From an uncultured Eggerthellaceae bacterium (GTDB taxonomy: Bacteria > Actinomycetota > Coriobacteriia > Coriobacteriales > Eggerthellaceae): 9,087 nucleotides of DNA. Below, in pieces: positions 1 to 6,485 of the stretch. Numbering within the stretch: the first letter of the stretch is position 1; each line of letters starts with the position of its first letter. The stretch lies in the NCBI GenBank assembly GCA_934630905.1, contig CAKTXN010000068.1, positions 1-9,087 on the forward strand, written 5' to 3'. A model generated the notes under the pieces. The model saw only the letters and a program-made list of their open reading frames with translations. It ran no database searches and had not been told where the DNA came from. A program made the translations under genes and the position numbers.

Positions 1-10
1 AAAACTTGAC

Positions 11-35
11 AAAGAAAAAGCCCGTTGACCTGGGC
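11..35 (-). terminator. Possible weak terminator after the dCMP deaminase gene
   Basis: On the minus strand GCCC (35-32) can pair with GGGC (23-20) around an 8-nt loop, followed at once by TTTTTCTTT (19-11). The T-run is good but the stem has only four pairs, so this is weaker than the other terminators in the window. It lies about 70 nt past the dCMP deaminase stop codon. Nothing else could be supported in positions 1-104. Confidence 0.4.
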
Positions 36-104
36 GAGCGATCTGGAATCTATTCAGTTATGCTGCAAAAGTCGGGTTGTAACACAGCAGCGCCCCATAA
101 ATGG

Positions 105-560
105 TTACCCTTCGAAAACACGAATACGCATTCCCGATTCTTCCAGCATACTCATGGCAAGCTCGTCGGGGTATGGATTTTGATACACAACCTCTACAAT
201 GCCGGCATTGATGATCATCTTCGCGCACAGCACGCACGGCTGCGTGTTCACATACAGCGTGGCGCCCTCTACGCTTATGCCATAGCGCGCCGCCTGGATC
301 AGGGCATTTTGCTCTGCATGAAGCGCGCGGCACAATTCATGGTTTTGCCCGCTGGGAACATTGAGCTGCTGACGAAGGCATCCCGTTTCAAAACAATGGC
401 GAAGGCCCGTGGGCGCGCCGTTATAGCCCGTTGCCAGAATGCGCTTATCGCGCACCAGCACGCATCCCACGCCGCGTCGAACGCACGTAGTTCGCGTGGC
501 AACCTGATTTGCCAGCGTCATAAAATACTCATCCCACGAGGGACGATGCAGCTGTTCCAT
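105..560 (-). CDS. comEB: dCMP deaminase (ComEB-type cytidine/deoxycytidylate deaminase family)
   Basis: This 151-residue cytosolic zinc enzyme is predicted to deaminate dCMP to dUMP, the substrate of thymidylate synthase. The zinc and catalytic motif HAEQNAL is at residues 81-87 and the second zinc motif PCVLC at 108-112. The N-terminal RGVGCVLVRDKRILATGYNGAP stretch (about 29-50) and the HCFETGC cysteines (56-61) are typical of the deoxycytidylate deaminase branch rather than of tRNA adenosine deaminases. The start at 560 was chosen because AAAGGGGAAG lies 4-5 nt upstream and the length fits the family. The frame stays open upstream to 842, but that part runs through intergenic repeats. An ATG at 590 is possible but has a poor ribosome site. 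The gene lies 413 bp after upp, with no T-run terminator seen between them. The symbol comEB follows Bacillus usage; no competence role is implied. Confidence 0.93.
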   Translation of the reverse strand: MEQLHRPSWDEYFMTLANQVATRTTCVRRGVGCVLVRDKRILATGYNGAPTGLRHCFETGCLRQQLNVPSGQNHELCRALHAEQNALIQAARYGISVEGATLYVNTQPCVLCAKMIINAGIVEVVYQNPYPDELAMSMLEESGMRIRVFEG

Positions 561-624
561 GTCTTCCCCTTTCGGAAAGTCGATGTCCATCTTTAACCGA
601 ATCCCATCCGCACCAAAACCAGAA

Positions 625-670
625 AGTGAGCTGGCCTTACGTGCCGCGAATGGAGCTCGCAGCGAGCCCC
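625..670. repeat. 46-bp palindromic repeat module, copy 1
   Basis: The module differs from copy 2 (751-796) at a single base (T642 against C768). Its core is a perfect inverted repeat, GCTCGC-A-GCGAGC, at 655-667. Confidence 0.85.
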
Positions 671-750
671 CAGCTTTTACCGAATCCCCTTCGCACCGAA
701 ACCAGCAAGCCCCAGCTCTTACCGAATCCCCTGCGCACCAGAACCAGCGC

Positions 751-796
751 AGTGAGCTGGCCTTACGCGCCGCGAATGGAGCTCGCAGCGAGCCCC
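751..796. repeat. 46-bp palindromic repeat module, copy 2
   Basis: This copy matches 625-670 at 45 of 46 positions, 126 bp away. The inverted repeat GCTCGC-A-GCGAGC is at 781-793. Because 126 is a multiple of three, both copies keep the same frame open on the minus strand, which explains the misleading upstream extension of the deaminase frame. Confidence 0.85.
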
Positions 797-852
797 GACT
801 CTTACCAGGTCCCATACGCACTAACGTCAGCGAGAAGCGCATCGGCCCAGCC

Positions 853-915
853 AGTTGGCCCGTTGCGCGACCGAGCGTACTTCGGTACGCGAAGCGGAGC
901 GCGAAAGGGTCAAAT
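853..915. repeat. Long imperfect inverted repeat with a cUUCGg apical loop on the plus strand
   Basis: AGTTGGCCC (853-861) pairs with GGGTCAAAT (907-915), with one mismatch and one G-T pair. Inside, TTGCGC (863-868) pairs with GCGC and AA (899-905), with one bulged base. The tip is a perfect 6-bp stem, GCGTAC (875-880) with GTACGC (885-890), around TTCG. On the plus strand this gives the very stable C(UUCG)G tetraloop; on the minus strand, which carries the genes, the loop is CGAA. No T-run follows on either strand, so it is not a standard terminator. Confidence 0.7.
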
Positions 916-946
916 GGCGGGTCTAGGCGCTTCGCAGCGTCGAGCT

Positions 947-974
947 ATTCCGCTGTTCGGCAGAACAGCGGAAT
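947..974 (-). other. Perfect 12-bp hairpin overlapping the upp stop codon
   Basis: ATTCCGCTGTTC (947-958) and GAACAGCGGAAT (963-974) are exact reverse complements around a 4-nt loop. The outermost pair uses the last base of the upp TAA stop (976-974). No T-run follows on the minus strand, so it may stabilise the upp 3' end, mark a processing site, or be a Rho-type or incomplete terminator. Confidence 0.75.
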
Positions 975-1621
975 TACTTTGTTCCAAAGATGCGGTCGCC
1001 GGCATCGCCCAACCCCGGCACAATGTAGGCATCTTCGTTCAGCGTCTGATCGATGGCGCACACGTAAATCTGCACGTCATCATCGGCAGCAAGCAGCGCC
1101 TCGACGCCCTGAGGAGCCGCAACCATAAACATGCACTTGATGGTGTCCTTCACGCCTACGCTGCGCAGGTACTGCACAGCGGCAATGGCGGAACCGCCCG
1201 TTGCCAGCATGGGATCAACCACGATAACGGTGCGCTCGGCAATATCGGCCGGCATCTTTGCGTAATACGGAACGGGTTCGTGGGTTTCCTCGTTGCGATA
1301 CATGCCCAAATGACCCACACGTGCGGCGGGAATCAAATCAAGCACGCCATCGACCAAGCCCAGGCCAGCGCGCAAAATGGGCACGACAGCCAGCTTCTTT
1401 CCTGCCAGCTCGTAGGCGGTGCAGGGGCAAATAGGCGTTTCAATCTCAACAGGCTTAAGCGGCAAATCACGTGTGGCCTCGTAGCCCTCGAAAAGGGCCA
1501 GCTCACGCGTGAGCTCGCGGAATTGCTTACTGGACGTGTCTTTCTGACGCAAAATGGACAGCTTATGCTGCACCATGGGATGATCAACAACAATAACGCG
1601 CGAACCGTATTTCGTTTCCAA
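974..1621 (-). CDS. upp: Uracil phosphoribosyltransferase
   Basis: This cytosolic salvage enzyme of 215 residues makes UMP from uracil and PRPP. The family hallmarks are all visible: DHPMVQHKL near the N terminus (13-21), ILRAGLGLVDGV (82-93), the PRPP loop VIVVDPMLATGGSA (132-145) and the uracil-binding tail YIVPGLGDAGDRIFG (199-213). The start is a TTG at 1621, supported by AAAGGA seven nt upstream and by alignment of the first residues with the family; no in-frame ATG gives a sensible start. It begins about 50 nt after the glyA terminator, so it probably has its own promoter, but none could be read convincingly. A perfect hairpin overlaps its stop codon. The order glyA-upp is also found in Bacillus. 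Confidence 0.97.
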   Translation of the reverse strand: METKYGSRVIVVDHPMVQHKLSILRQKDTSSKQFRELTRELALFEGYEATRDLPLKPVEIETPICPCTAYELAGKKLAVVPILRAGLGLVDGVLDLIPAARVGHLGMYRNEETHEPVPYYAKMPADIAERTVIVVDPMLATGGSAIAAVQYLRSVGVKDTIKCMFMVAAPQGVEALLAADDDVQIYVCAIDQTLNEDAYIVPGLGDAGDRIFGTK

Positions 1622-1670
1622 TGCTCATTCCTTTCTCAAGCGCGGTAATGGTACCACCCGCAAGCATAGC

Positions 1671-1701
1671 AAAAAAGCGCCCAGCACATGCCGGGCGCTT
1701 T
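1671..1701 (-). terminator. Rho-independent terminator of glyA
   Basis: On the minus strand AAAGCGCCC (1701-1693) pairs exactly with GGGCGCTTT (1682-1674), with a small inner stem, and the T-run TTTTTT (1676-1671) overlaps the stem base. It lies 15 nt after the glyA stop codon. Read on the plus strand, no T-run follows. Confidence 0.92.
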
Positions 1702-1716
1702 GAGAAAATCTGACAA

Positions 1717-2973
1717 TTAGATGGTCATGTTGGGATACAGCGGATGGTTCGCCAGAATAACATCGACCTTCTTGCGGATATCGGCAAGCTTGGCGTCGTC
1801 GGTAGCGTTGAACACCGTTGCCGCAATGAGCTGACCAATCTCGTGGAACTCGTCCTTGGTAATGCCACGCGTCGTGCCGGCAGCAGTACCCACGCGAATG
1901 CCGCTCGTGACAAACGGGGAACGCGGCTCATTGGGGATGCTGTTCTTGTTCACCGTCAGACCCACGCGCTCAAGCAGCTTCTCGGCATCCTTGCCGGTCA
2001 CATCGGCTGCCGTCAGGTCAACCAAGCACAGATGGTTGTCGGTACCGCCGGACACCAGACGCAGGCCGCCTTCGGTCATGCCTTCGCCCATTGCCTTGCA
2101 GTTGTCAATAATGTTCTGAGCGTATTCCTTGAAGGAAGGCTGCAGCGCCTCGCCGAAAGAAACGGCCTTACCAGCAATAACGTGCATCAGCGGGCCACCT
2201 TGGCTACCCGGGAACACGGCAGAGTTGATCTTCTTGATAAGCTCTTCACTGTTCGTCAAAATCAGGCCGCCACGAGGACCGCGCAGCGTCTTATGCGTGG
2301 TGGTGGTGGTAATATCGGCGTACGGTACGGGGCTGGGATGCAGACCAGCTGCAACCAAACCGGCAATGTGAGCCATATCGACAACCAGGACCGCGCCCAC
2401 TTCGTCGGCGATTTCCTTCATCTTGGCGAAGTCGATGGTGCGCGGATACGCAGAAGCGCCACCCATAATCAACGCAGGACGGCATTCCTTTGCCTTGCGC
2501 AGCATTTCATCGTAGTCCAAAAGCTCGGTTTCGGGGTTCAGGCCATAGGGAACAACGTTGTACAGCTTGCCAGAGAAGTTAGCGGGCGAACCGTGCGTCA
2601 GGTGTCCGCCGTGATCAAGGGACATACCCATAATGGTATCGCCCGGCTTGATAGTGGCGAAGTAAGCTGCCAAGTTGGCATTTGCGCCGGAATGCGGCTG
2701 AACGTTTGCGTATTTGGCACCGAACAGCTTGCAGGCACGCTCGATGGCGATGTTTTCAATGGTGTCGCAGTTCTCGCAACCGCCGTAGTAGCGCTTTGCC
2801 GGATAGCCTTCAGCGTACTTGTTCGTGAACACGCTGCCCATGGCCTCCATTACCGCTTCGGAAACAATGTTCTCGGAAGCAATCAGTTCAACGCAATCGC
2901 GCTGACGGGAAAGCTCAGCGTTCAGAGCACCCGCAATGTCCGGATCTTCAGCAGTCAGATGATCGTAGTTCAT
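1717..2973 (-). CDS. glyA: Serine hydroxymethyltransferase
   Basis: This PLP enzyme interconverts serine plus tetrahydrofolate with glycine plus 5,10-methylene-tetrahydrofolate. It is the main source of one-carbon units for thymidylate, purine and methionine synthesis. The 418-residue length is normal. The substrate-binding part includes ELIASEN (29-35), the tyrosine motif YYGG (62-65), HSGANAN (94-100), SLDHGGHLTHG (118-128), the cofactor aspartate in VVDMAHIAG (197-205) and the PLP lysine K228 in TTTTTTHKTLRGPRGG. The C-terminal domain has SGIRVGTAAGTTRG (357-370). The segment CENCD (66-70) replaces the CEYVD seen in many relatives, a minor difference. AAAGGGAAG lies about 8 nt upstream of the ATG. 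The gene has its own terminator and is separated from rpiB by another one, so it appears monocistronic. Confidence 0.98.
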   Translation of the reverse strand: MNYDHLTAEDPDIAGALNAELSRQRDCVELIASENIVSEAVMEAMGSVFTNKYAEGYPAKRYYGGCENCDTIENIAIERACKLFGAKYANVQPHSGANANLAAYFATIKPGDTIMGMSLDHGGHLTHGSPANFSGKLYNVVPYGLNPETELLDYDEMLRKAKECRPALIMGGASAYPRTIDFAKMKEIADEVGAVLVVDMAHIAGLVAAGLHPSPVPYADITTTTTHKTLRGPRGGLILTNSEELIKKINSAVFPGSQGGPLMHVIAGKAVSFGEALQPSFKEYAQNIIDNCKAMGEGMTEGGLRLVSGGTDNHLCLVDLTAADVTGKDAEKLLERVGLTVNKNSIPNEPRSPFVTSGIRVGTAAGTTRGITKDEFHEIGQLIAATVFNATDDAKLADIRKKVDVILANHPLYPNMTI

Positions 2974-3253
2974 GGTTTGTTCTTCCCTTTCGTTGAAAAA
3001 AACGTACCCGCCTATATTACTCCTATTTCGGAACGAAACAGAGGGCGAAACAGCCTTGCAAAAAAGTCTTTACGGTGAGTAGGAACGCGGAACCCTTGCA
3101 AGACGAGAGGGCGCGCGCATGAAGCGGAACGGTCGCAGCGGGCATAAACGACAGGCGCGAACCTGGCGGCGCAAGGGGAAGGGCCACGGCCGAGGCGACA
3201 GAAGCAGGCGGCGGCGCGGGACAGTGTGGGATAGCATCAGCAGCATGCTCATG
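2974..3253. other. Gene-free stretch upstream of glyA
   Basis: About 280 nt separate the rpiB terminator from the glyA start. I found no convincing gene: short frames on both strands lack ribosome sites and one is simply arginine-rich from GC-biased sequence. An 8-nt motif CCTTGCAA occurs twice on the plus strand (3054-3061 and 3094-3101), and since TTGCAA is self-complementary the two could form a 7-bp stem in a glyA leader. No glycine, tetrahydrofolate or T-box riboswitch signature was recognised. The region presumably holds the glyA promoter. Confidence 0.55.
3014..3019 (-). promoter_or_regulatory. Possible -10 element for glyA
   Basis: TAATAT on the minus strand stands out in a GC-rich region and would place transcription start near 3007, giving a leader of about 33 nt before the glyA ATG. 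No recognisable -35 hexamer sits 16-18 nt upstream, so this is tentative. Confidence 0.25.
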
Positions 3254-3295
3254 CAAAGAAATCGCCGGAAACACTCCAAGTGCCTACCGGCGATT
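3254..3295 (-). terminator. Terminator after rpiB
   Basis: On the minus strand AATCGCCGG (3295-3287) pairs exactly with CCGGCGATT (3268-3260). An inner stem CACT/AGTG (3282-3279 with 3275-3272) folds the loop, and the sequence continues as TCTTTG. It lies 38 nt after the rpiB stop and should close the larB to rpiB transcription unit. Confidence 0.85.
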
Positions 3296-3333
3296 CAGTC
3301 AAACTCCCAATGAGCGAGTCGTTCTGCTTCTAC

Positions 3334-3771
3334 CTACTTCTCAAGCGCCATGATCTTCTCAACGCGGCCGGCATGACGTCCGCCGCCGAAATCCGTGGTC
3401 AAGAACGCATCAAGGATTGCCTGGTTTTCTGCTTCCGAAACAAAACGGGCAGAAAGCGTGATGACGTTTGCATCGTTATGCTCGCGGCACAGCTGGGCGA
3501 AATTCGTGTTGATGCAGTTCGCAGCACGAATACCATGAACTTTGTTCGCAGCAATGGCCATGCCGATACCCGTTCCGCACACCAACACGCCGCGGTCAAC
3601 AGTGCCCGACACAACCGGCGCGCAGCCCGCAGCGGCATAATCAGGATAATCGCAACGGTCCGCCGAATCGGGACCGCAATCCATCACGTCGTGACCCTTG
3701 CTTACCAAATAATTAATCATGAGCTGCTTCATTTCGAAACCGGCATGATCGCTTGCGATGCTAATTTTCAT
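3334..3771 (-). CDS. rpiB: Ribose-5-phosphate isomerase B (RpiB/LacAB family)
   Basis: This 145-residue enzyme interconverts ribose 5-phosphate and ribulose 5-phosphate in the non-oxidative pentose phosphate pathway. The N terminus has the family motif ASDHAGF (6-12) with the conserved Asp8 and His9. DYPDYA is at 41-46. The active-site loop VCGTGIGMAIAANK (64-77) has the catalytic base Cys65 and Thr67. His98 and the GGGRHAGRV tail (129-137) complete the site. LacA/LacB galactose-6-phosphate isomerases are relatives, but no lac genes are nearby. The ATG at 3771 is preceded by GGGGAG six nt upstream and lies inside the end of glpK (11-nt overlap), so its translation is probably coupled to that of glpK. 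An in-frame extension to 3801 is unlikely. A terminator follows the gene. Confidence 0.95.
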   Translation of the reverse strand: MKISIASDHAGFEMKQLMINYLVSKGHDVMDCGPDSADRCDYPDYAAAGCAPVVSGTVDRGVLVCGTGIGMAIAANKVHGIRAANCINTNFAQLCREHNDANVITLSARFVSEAENQAILDAFLTTDFGGGRHAGRVEKIMALEK

Positions 3772-5266
3772 CAAGGTCTCCCCTCGTCCTGCGCACGGCA
3801 TGCTCCCAGCCGTGCAACAACTTCATTCTGGTGTCGTGTTCCATATTAGGACGAAACAGCACATCTGCCGACCGCAAAGCGCAAATAGCGTCCAAATCCT
3901 TCCAAAATCCCGTTGTCAGGCCCGCCAGGAACGCCGCACCGAGCGCCGTGGTTTCCGTATTGACCGGGCGACGCAGCTCGCGCTCTAAAATATCGCTTTG
4001 GAATTGCATAAGGAAGTTGTTGGCCGATGCCCCACCATCAACGGACAAACGCGAAAGCGTCACGCCCGAATCGGCTTCCATGGCAATGACCAGGTCGCTT
4101 GTCTGATACGCCAGCGCCTCCAAGGCCGCACGCACAATATGAGCGCGCTTCGCGCCGCGCGTAAGCCCCACGATGGCACCGCGCGCCTGGGCATCCCAGT
4201 ACGGCGCGCCCAGACCGGTGAAAGCCGGCACCACGTACACGCCGTTCGTGTCTTCCACGGAACGCGCAAGCTCTTCCGTTTCAGCCACATCGCTGATAAG
4301 CTCCAGCTCATCGCGCAGCCACTGCATAAGCGCGCCCGCCACGAAAACGCTTCCTTCCAGGGCATATTCCGTGTGCGCCACGCCCGGCGCCGATGCTGCA
4401 ATGGTCGTGGACAGATTATGCGTGGATTGCGCGGGGGTAGCACCCGTATTCATGAGCAAAAAGCAGCCCGTACCGTACGTATTCTTCGCCTGACCAGGGG
4501 AAAAGCAGCATTGACCGAAGAGCGCCGCCTGTTGGTCGCCCGCAACGCCGCAAAGGGGAATGCCATCGGGAATGGCCGGATGCGTGGTTACGCCGTACAC
4601 GCTGGCCGAGGGGCGCACTTCGGGCAAAAGCGATGCAGGAATGCCGAAGAGCTGCAGAAGCCACGGATCCCAGCAGCCTTCGTGGATGTTGTAGAGCATG
4701 GTGCGGCTGGCGTTGGTCACATCGGTCGCATGCACGCGCCCGTGCGTAAGCGTCCAAATAAGCCAGCAGTCGATGGTGCCGAATGCAAGTTTTCCCTGTT
4801 CGGCGTCTTCTTGAGCACCAGGAATATTATCCAGGATCCAACGAATCTTGCTGGCAGAGTAATACGCATCGGGCAAAAGGCCCGTGCGCGCCTGCACTTC
4901 TTTGCGCACCGACTCTTCCCCGCAAAGGCGCTCCACAATGTCGGCCGTGCGGCGGCACTGCCACACAATGGCATTGCAGACCGGTTTGCCCGTCTCGCGG
5001 CTCCACACCACCGTGGTCTCGCGCTGATTCGTGATACCAATGCTATCGATATCATCGACCGTCAAACGATGCGACACCAACAGTTCCGTAAGCGAGCCCA
5101 GCTGCGACGCCAAGATCTCCTGCGGGTCGTGCTCGACCCAACCCGGCTTCGGATACAACTGCTCAAACGGGCGCTGCACCACGCCGCATACGTGCGCTTG
5201 CTTGTCGATAAGCATAGCACGCGAAGACGTTGTGCCTTGGTCAAGCGTGACGACATAGCGTTTCAT
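3761..5266 (-). CDS. glpK: Glycerol kinase
   Basis: This cytosolic FGGY-family kinase phosphorylates glycerol to sn-glycerol 3-phosphate using ATP. Its 501 residues match the usual length. The N-terminal ATPase-fold phosphate loop TLDQGTTSSRA is at 7-17, the substrate-contacting NQRET at 80-84, YYSASK at 135-140, and GDQQAALFGQ at 243-252 with the catalytic Asp244. Nucleotide-binding NTYGTGCFLLMNTG is at 262-275. The FGGY family signature region runs 367-388 (GLTRGAKRAHIVRAALEALAYQ region), followed by VDGGASANNFLMQFQSD (409-425). The ATG at 5266 is chosen over an upstream ATG at 5287 because it begins at the family's first residues, has GGAGG 10 nt upstream, and overlaps the hydrolase stop as ATGA. 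The 3' end overlaps rpiB by 11 nt. No glpF permease, glpD dehydrogenase or glp regulator is in the window, so glycerol may come from the neighbouring lipase. Confidence 0.97.
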   Translation of the reverse strand: MKRYVVTLDQGTTSSRAMLIDKQAHVCGVVQRPFEQLYPKPGWVEHDPQEILASQLGSLTELLVSHRLTVDDIDSIGITNQRETTVVWSRETGKPVCNAIVWQCRRTADIVERLCGEESVRKEVQARTGLLPDAYYSASKIRWILDNIPGAQEDAEQGKLAFGTIDCWLIWTLTHGRVHATDVTNASRTMLYNIHEGCWDPWLLQLFGIPASLLPEVRPSASVYGVTTHPAIPDGIPLCGVAGDQQAALFGQCCFSPGQAKNTYGTGCFLLMNTGATPAQSTHNLSTTIAASAPGVAHTEYALEGSVFVAGALMQWLRDELELISDVAETEELARSVEDTNGVYVVPAFTGLGAPYWDAQARGAIVGLTRGAKRAHIVRAALEALAYQTSDLVIAMEADSGVTLSRLSVDGGASANNFLMQFQSDILERELRRPVNTETTALGAAFLAGLTTGFWKDLDAICALRSADVLFRPNMEHDTRMKLLHGWEHAVRRTRGDLDEN

Positions 5267-6375
5267 GCGACATGCGCCTCCAACCATTTCAGCACGTCAG
5301 CGTATACTTTTTCCTTATCGACCTCGTTTAAGATTTCGTGGCGCGCCCCTAAATACAACCGCATATCCACATCCTTGATGCCCGCTTCTTTGTACTCCTT
5401 GAACACGCGCGTCACGCCGCAACCGCGATCTCCCACGGGATCTTCCGAACCGGCAATCAAATACAGCGGAAGTTCCTTGGGAATACGGTTGATGTTGCTT
5501 TTCTTAGATAGGTCAACAAGCAGGCCCGTAAGCGCAATGTAGGCGCCGGCCGAGAAGCGAAAACCGCAGGCCGGGTCGGCAAGGTAGGCATCCACCACCA
5601 TAGGGTTCGTCGAAAGCCAGTCAAGCTCGGTACGCGCGCCTTTGATGGCCTTGCCATATGCGCCATCGGCCAGGTTGAACAGCATGTCGCTTACGTAGCG
5701 CTCGCCCTTCGCGCGGGCAACCGCTTTCGCGGCAGCAAGGCCCGCCGTGGCAACAGCGGCACTTTGATGACCCGTACCGCAAATGACGGCACCCGCTAAG
5801 CCTGCGCCGTAATGCGCCAGGTAATCGCGCAGAATGAAGCTGCCCATGGAGTGGCCGAACATGAAATACGGCAGAAGAGCGGTAGCATCGGGCGCCACGG
5901 CAGCGTCGGCATCGGCAGACGCAGCGGCGGCGGCAGGCGAAGGGGCGGTAGCGGCGTCGGACGCCACCGCACGCGCGGAATCATCCACGGCGGCAACGCC
6001 TTCTTGCATCACCAGCTTCTCCATAATGCCGCGCAGCACATGCACGTTCTCTATCAGGGCTTTTTTGCCACCATGTGCGGGAATATGCCCCCAATCGTCA
6101 GGAGAAGCAACCGATTTCCCGTGCCCAATGTTATCCTGCCCGCACACCGCAAAACCGTGCGCCGCCAAGAAGCGCGCAAAGTGGTCGTAACGTTCAATGT
6201 GTTCGCTCATACCGTGCGTTATCTGCACAATCGCACGCACCGGCTGCCCTGCCGGCGGCATCCACAGCACACCATGGCTACCAACCACATTGGGCTCATC
6301 CACCGATTGCGCGGTCCCCAGCATCGAAGGAAACGTGAAATGGGTCACCCTGATCTCGTTTGCTGACTGCTCCAT
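5263..6375 (-). CDS. Alpha/beta hydrolase, monoacylglycerol lipase / lysophospholipase type
   Basis: This 370-residue serine hydrolase of the Hydrolase_4 group probably cleaves monoacylglycerols or lysophospholipids. Visible features in order are the oxyanion-hole segment THGMSEHIERY (53-63), the strand-turn CGQDNIGHGKS (78-88), the nucleophile elbow GHSMG (174-178, Ser176), a cap-like region (about 200-290), the acid Asp312 in GSEDPVG and the base His346 in GARHEILNE. No signal peptide or membrane segment is seen, so it is probably cytosolic. An alanine-rich, low-complexity stretch (about 127-166) sits just before the nucleophile strand and is not usual in this family. The ATG at 6375 has AAGGGG four nt upstream; a TTG-started extension to 6453 is less likely. 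Its stop overlaps the glpK start (ATGA), suggesting that released glycerol feeds GlpK. The exact substrate cannot be read from sequence. Confidence 0.88.
   Translation of the reverse strand: MEQSANEIRVTHFTFPSMLGTAQSVDEPNVVGSHGVLWMPPAGQPVRAIVQITHGMSEHIERYDHFARFLAAHGFAVCGQDNIGHGKSVASPDDWGHIPAHGGKKALIENVHVLRGIMEKLVMQEGVAAVDDSARAVASDAATAPSPAAAAASADADAAVAPDATALLPYFMFGHSMGSFILRDYLAHYGAGLAGAVICGTGHQSAAVATAGLAAAKAVARAKGERYVSDMLFNLADGAYGKAIKGARTELDWLSTNPMVVDAYLADPACGFRFSAGAYIALTGLLVDLSKKSNINRIPKELPLYLIAGSEDPVGDRGCGVTRVFKEYKEAGIKDVDMRLYLGARHEILNEVDKEKVYADVLKWLEAHVA
5878..5997 (-). other. Alanine-rich low-complexity insertion within the hydrolase
   Basis: About 40 codons (residues 127-166) are composed mostly of Ala with Asp, Ser, Val and Pro, coded by GC-rich near-repetitive triplets. 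They lie between the helix ending in LVMQEG and the strand LPYFMFGHSMG. The segment should form a flexible surface loop, with the fold intact on both sides. Confidence 0.75.
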
Positions 6376-6452
6376 AACGCCCCTTTTCGCTCCATCATCG
6401 ATTCTTGCGAACCGAAATTCATTCCTGCAACGTTTCAAGCAAATCCTGCTCA

Positions 6453-6470
6453 ATGCGCATCATAGCGCAT
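6453..6470. promoter_or_regulatory. Inverted repeat between sua5 and the hydrolase gene
   Basis: ATGCGC and GCGCAT flank a 6-nt spacer, which reads TATGAT on the minus strand, one base from a consensus -10 element. It lies in the 110-nt gap between sua5 and the hydrolase, about 80 nt before the hydrolase ATG. No good -35 hexamer was found, so an internal promoter with an overlapping operator is only a possibility. Confidence 0.3.
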
Positions 6471-6485
6471 GGTCTGCCCCGCGCG

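Larger units (their letters stand above)
596..837. repeat. Array of about four imperfect intergenic repeats between upp and comEB
   Basis: Four tandem units begin with the same motif, ACCGAATCCC followed by two or three variable bases and CGCACC on the plus strand. Units run 596-678 (83 bp), 679-720 (42 bp), 721-803 (83 bp) and 804 to about 837 (degenerate and partial). The two long units also carry a 46-bp palindromic module that the short unit lacks, so the short unit looks like an internal-deletion form. No coding function is supported. Together with the hairpins at 853-974 this fills the gap between upp and comEB. It could be a dispersed REP-like element or a transcript-processing region. 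Confidence 0.8.

Noticed and set aside
6..53. TTGACA (6-11) and TTGACC (25-30) as possible plus-strand -35 elements
   Set aside because: No acceptable -10 hexamer lies at the right spacing, no plus-strand gene follows, and the second overlaps the proposed minus-strand terminator stem.
561..842. In-frame extension of the dCMP deaminase by up to 94 residues, including GSLRAPFAARKASSL twice
   Set aside because: The extension consists of intergenic repeats, has no family similarity, and the ATG at 560 has a strong ribosome site and gives the normal family length.
626..1648. 340-codon open frame on the plus strand opposite upp
   Set aside because: It is antisense to the clearly genuine upp gene and to the repeat array. 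GC-rich genes often leave long open frames on the opposite strand.
1744..3078. 444-codon open frame on the plus strand opposite glyA
   Set aside because: It shadows glyA, whose catalytic motifs are complete on the minus strand; the antisense protein shows no recognisable domain.
3119..3313. Small, very basic plus-strand frame of 64 residues upstream of glyA
   Set aside because: It has no ribosome site, overlaps the rpiB terminator hairpin, and its Arg/Gly content simply reflects GC-rich sequence.
3998..5542. 514-codon open frame on the plus strand opposite glpK
   Set aside because: It shadows glpK; the product is Arg/His/Ala-rich, as expected from antisense reading of a GC-rich gene.
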